The translations under genes and the position numbers were made by a program. A stretch of 64,000 nucleotides of DNA from CAZJRB01 sp964547995 (GTDB taxonomy: Bacteria; Planctomycetota; Planctomycetia; Pirellulales; Thermoguttaceae), in contig CAZJRB010000002.1 in the NCBI GenBank assembly GCA_964547995.1, positions 81,339 through 145,338 on the forward strand, in the 5' to 3' direction. Shown here piece by piece: positions 62,624 to 64,000 of this stretch; position 1 is the stretch's first letter, and each line of letters starts with the position of its first letter. The notes under the pieces are model-generated. The model was given only the letters and a program-made list of their open reading frames with translations. It ran no database searches and was not told the DNA's origin.

Positions 62624-63520
62624 TTAGCCCGATTGCGCTGCTAGCGGGAGGTGTTGGGCGAGGTAGTCGAGAAAGTCTTGGGCTCTCTGGTCGCAGGTGG
62701 CCGCTAGGCTCGCCAGGATTTCCCACGTGTGTTTGCCGCGTTGGGTCTTGTTCCCACAAGACATTTTCCGGGCAATCACCGCGGGCCGCAAGGCCCGTTC
62801 TGCTCGATTGTTCGTCGGTTCGGCCGCCGGCTCGTACAAGCAGCCAACCAGGTGATCACGCTGCTTGGCCAATCGATTCCGTACCGCGGCGTCACCTGAC
62901 TGATTTAGCGGTTCCGCGAGCAGACGATCGCGCCAACCCTCCAAATGCTCGCGCCGCCCGGCAAACTCGGCGGCAGGAATGTCATTGCGGCAACGCGCCA
63001 GTACCTGCACAGCAGTGAAAAACAGCTTCCACTGGTTCAAGTAACGCGTCGACTTCGTATCCGGACGATCCCGCGCCCGGGCAATCGCCCGCAAGTGGTG
63101 AGCGATGCACTTATGCTTGCGGTATTGCGGCGGATCGTAGCTGGAAAGACAATCGCTTACGAGCATACCCTCGAACTGCTCGCCGAGCATCTCATGGACA
63201 ACCTGCGAACCTCGACTCTTGTCGACCCGATAGACCGTCGTTTGTGGTGTGGTGAACGTCCACAACCACCATCCCGGTCCCCCGACCCACCAACTTGTTT
63301 CGTCGGCAAACACCGCTGCATCGCGGCGGATTTGGTCGATCAGGCTTTCGTAATGAGCCTCCGTCTTGTCGGCCACACGGCAAACCGCCTGAGACAGACC
63401 ACCCGGCGTGATGGACAAACCGAACAGCTTTCCAAGAACACGGCACGTTTTCCGCATGGTCAATCCGAAGTGTTTATTGAGCATTGCCGCAATCGACAAG
63501 GCCCGAGGGCCTGGTCGTCG
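62624..63520 (-). pseudogene. IS66-family transposase, N-terminally truncated
   Basis: About 298 codons with IS66 marks: 'MLNKHFGLTMRKTCRVL', 'AVFADETSWWVGGPGWWLWT' (first D-E), 'MLVSDCLSSYDP' (second D), 'EPTNNRAERALRP' (catalytic E). The N-terminal zinc/leucine-zipper region is replaced by unrelated sequence at about 63520, where the fumarase/aspartase fragment starts. No companion tnpA/tnpB genes. Confidence 0.8.
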
Positions 63521-63539
63521 TGGCTCAGACCTTCCCACC

Positions 63540-63794
63540 GCCGCGCTGACCGAACGATGCCTCAAGGACGTGCAACCCAACGAGGAGGCCTGCCGGTCGG
63601 CCGTCGAGAAGAGCCTTGCGACGGCGACCGCCTTGAACCCGTACATCGGCTACGAGCGGGCGGCCGCCCTGGCCAAGGAGGCCTTCGCAACGGGCAAGAC
63701 GATCCGCGAACTCTGCCGCGAGAAGAAGATTCTCCCCGACGATCAACTCGACGAAGCCCTCGACCCCTGGCGCATGACGCAACCGGAAAAGTAA
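63540..63794 (+). pseudogene. 3' fragment of a class II fumarase / aspartate ammonia-lyase gene
   Basis: About 84 codons: 'ALTERCLKDVQPNEEACRS', 'SLATATALNPYIGYERAAAL', 'GKTIRELCREKKILPDD', 'LDEALDPWRMTQPEK' then TAA; matches the C-terminus of FumC/AspA enzymes ('SLALATALNPxIGY'). All the rest is missing, cut at the junction with the IS66 remnant on the opposite strand. A GC hairpin (GGGCCGCCCGGCCC) follows the stop. Confidence 0.75.
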
Positions 63795-63963
63795 AGGGCC
63801 GCCCGGCCCAAAGTTTCCCTGTCTGGGCGTTTTCGGTCTGGCGGCGGCCGCCGCGTCGCGCCCCGGCTCGGACCAACAATTGTGCGAAATCCGGCCTCGT
63901 GCGGATTCCGCCCACACGGCCGGGGTCCGACTCCGGGACGTAAGTCCTTATTATCTCGTAAAA

Positions 63964-63982
63964 CCACGGCCTACGGCCGTGG
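63964..63982. repeat. Perfect 19-base palindrome CCACGGCC-TAC-GGCCGTGG
   Basis: 8-bp perfect stem with a three-base loop, like the short hairpins of the other repeat families, at the right edge of the window. Confidence 0.7.
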
Positions 63983-64000
63983 ACCCAAAGAGGTTCGACC

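Overview
The window is about 64 kb of GC-rich bacterial chromosome that looks planctomycetal (Planctomycetota, probably a Pirellulales-like lineage). The evidence is: many exported proteins with Tat leaders; two Gfo/Idh/MocA oxidoreductases that carry Tat leaders; a Cys-type sulfatase; a DUF1080 protein; PQQ-type beta-propellers; a hydrazine-synthase-alpha-like cytochrome fused to a formylglycine-enzyme domain; Ser/Thr kinases with the 'FDPYHKWLGI' N-terminal domain; several chaperonin genes; and dense families of small palindromic intergenic repeats. No species can be named from the sequence alone.

Layout. 0-1.1 kb: a metallophosphoesterase running off the left edge and a small basic protein. 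1.2-11.3 kb, minus strand: two large exported propeller proteins carrying a methyltransferase-like Rossmann domain, alternating with two Tat-exported Gfo/Idh/MocA proteins. 11.4-18.4 kb, plus strand: a three-PAS histidine kinase, then argC, argJ, a two-TM potassium channel with RCK domain, a small membrane protein and an M42 aminopeptidase. 18.6-24.8 kb: a proteostasis block, groEL1-groES-groEL2 behind a sigma-54-type promoter, a terminator, then dnaJ-grpE-FmdB-yacG. 24.9-31.4 kb: a membrane protein, a P-II protein, a GH51 arabinofuranosidase, an orphan response regulator and an anchored alpha/beta hydrolase. 31.4-37.2 kb, minus strand: carbohydrate-active exported proteins (six-hairpin type, a FucI-like Tat protein, a GH105 hydrolase) and a membrane protein. 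37.7-42.4 kb: twin Ser/Thr kinases with matching promoters and an IscA-type Fe-S protein. 42.4-44 kb: tRNA-Ala(TGC) followed by a scrap-yard of mobile DNA (ISKra4 remnant, a REP-associated tyrosine transposase bracketed by inverted repeats, a C-type-lectin/FGE scrap). 44-49.6 kb: a rhamnose operon (RhaT-type transporter, URO-D/MtaA-like protein, rhamnose mutarotase, exported DUF5703/six-hairpin glycosidase). 49.7-53.3 kb: a lower-GC island with an unusual multi-HTH PD-(D/E)XK endonuclease and a truncated integrase. 53.2-57.6 kb: the HzsA-like/FGE cytochrome and remnants of its family tail. 57.7-62.6 kb: serine protease, membrane protein, SGNH hydrolase, sulfatase, DUF1080 protein. 62.6-64 kb: an IS66 remnant abutting the 3' end of a fumarase/aspartase gene.

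How the genes fit together: GH51, GH105, the six-hairpin proteins and the rhamnose operon suggest use of rhamnogalacturonan- or arabinan-type plant or algal polysaccharide, with sulfatase and DUF1080 adding capacity for sulfated or modified glycans. The chaperone block is a compact stress unit. At least five palindromic repeat families occur in the window together with one RAYT transposase; one repeat pair lies inside a coding sequence and encodes an interdomain linker.
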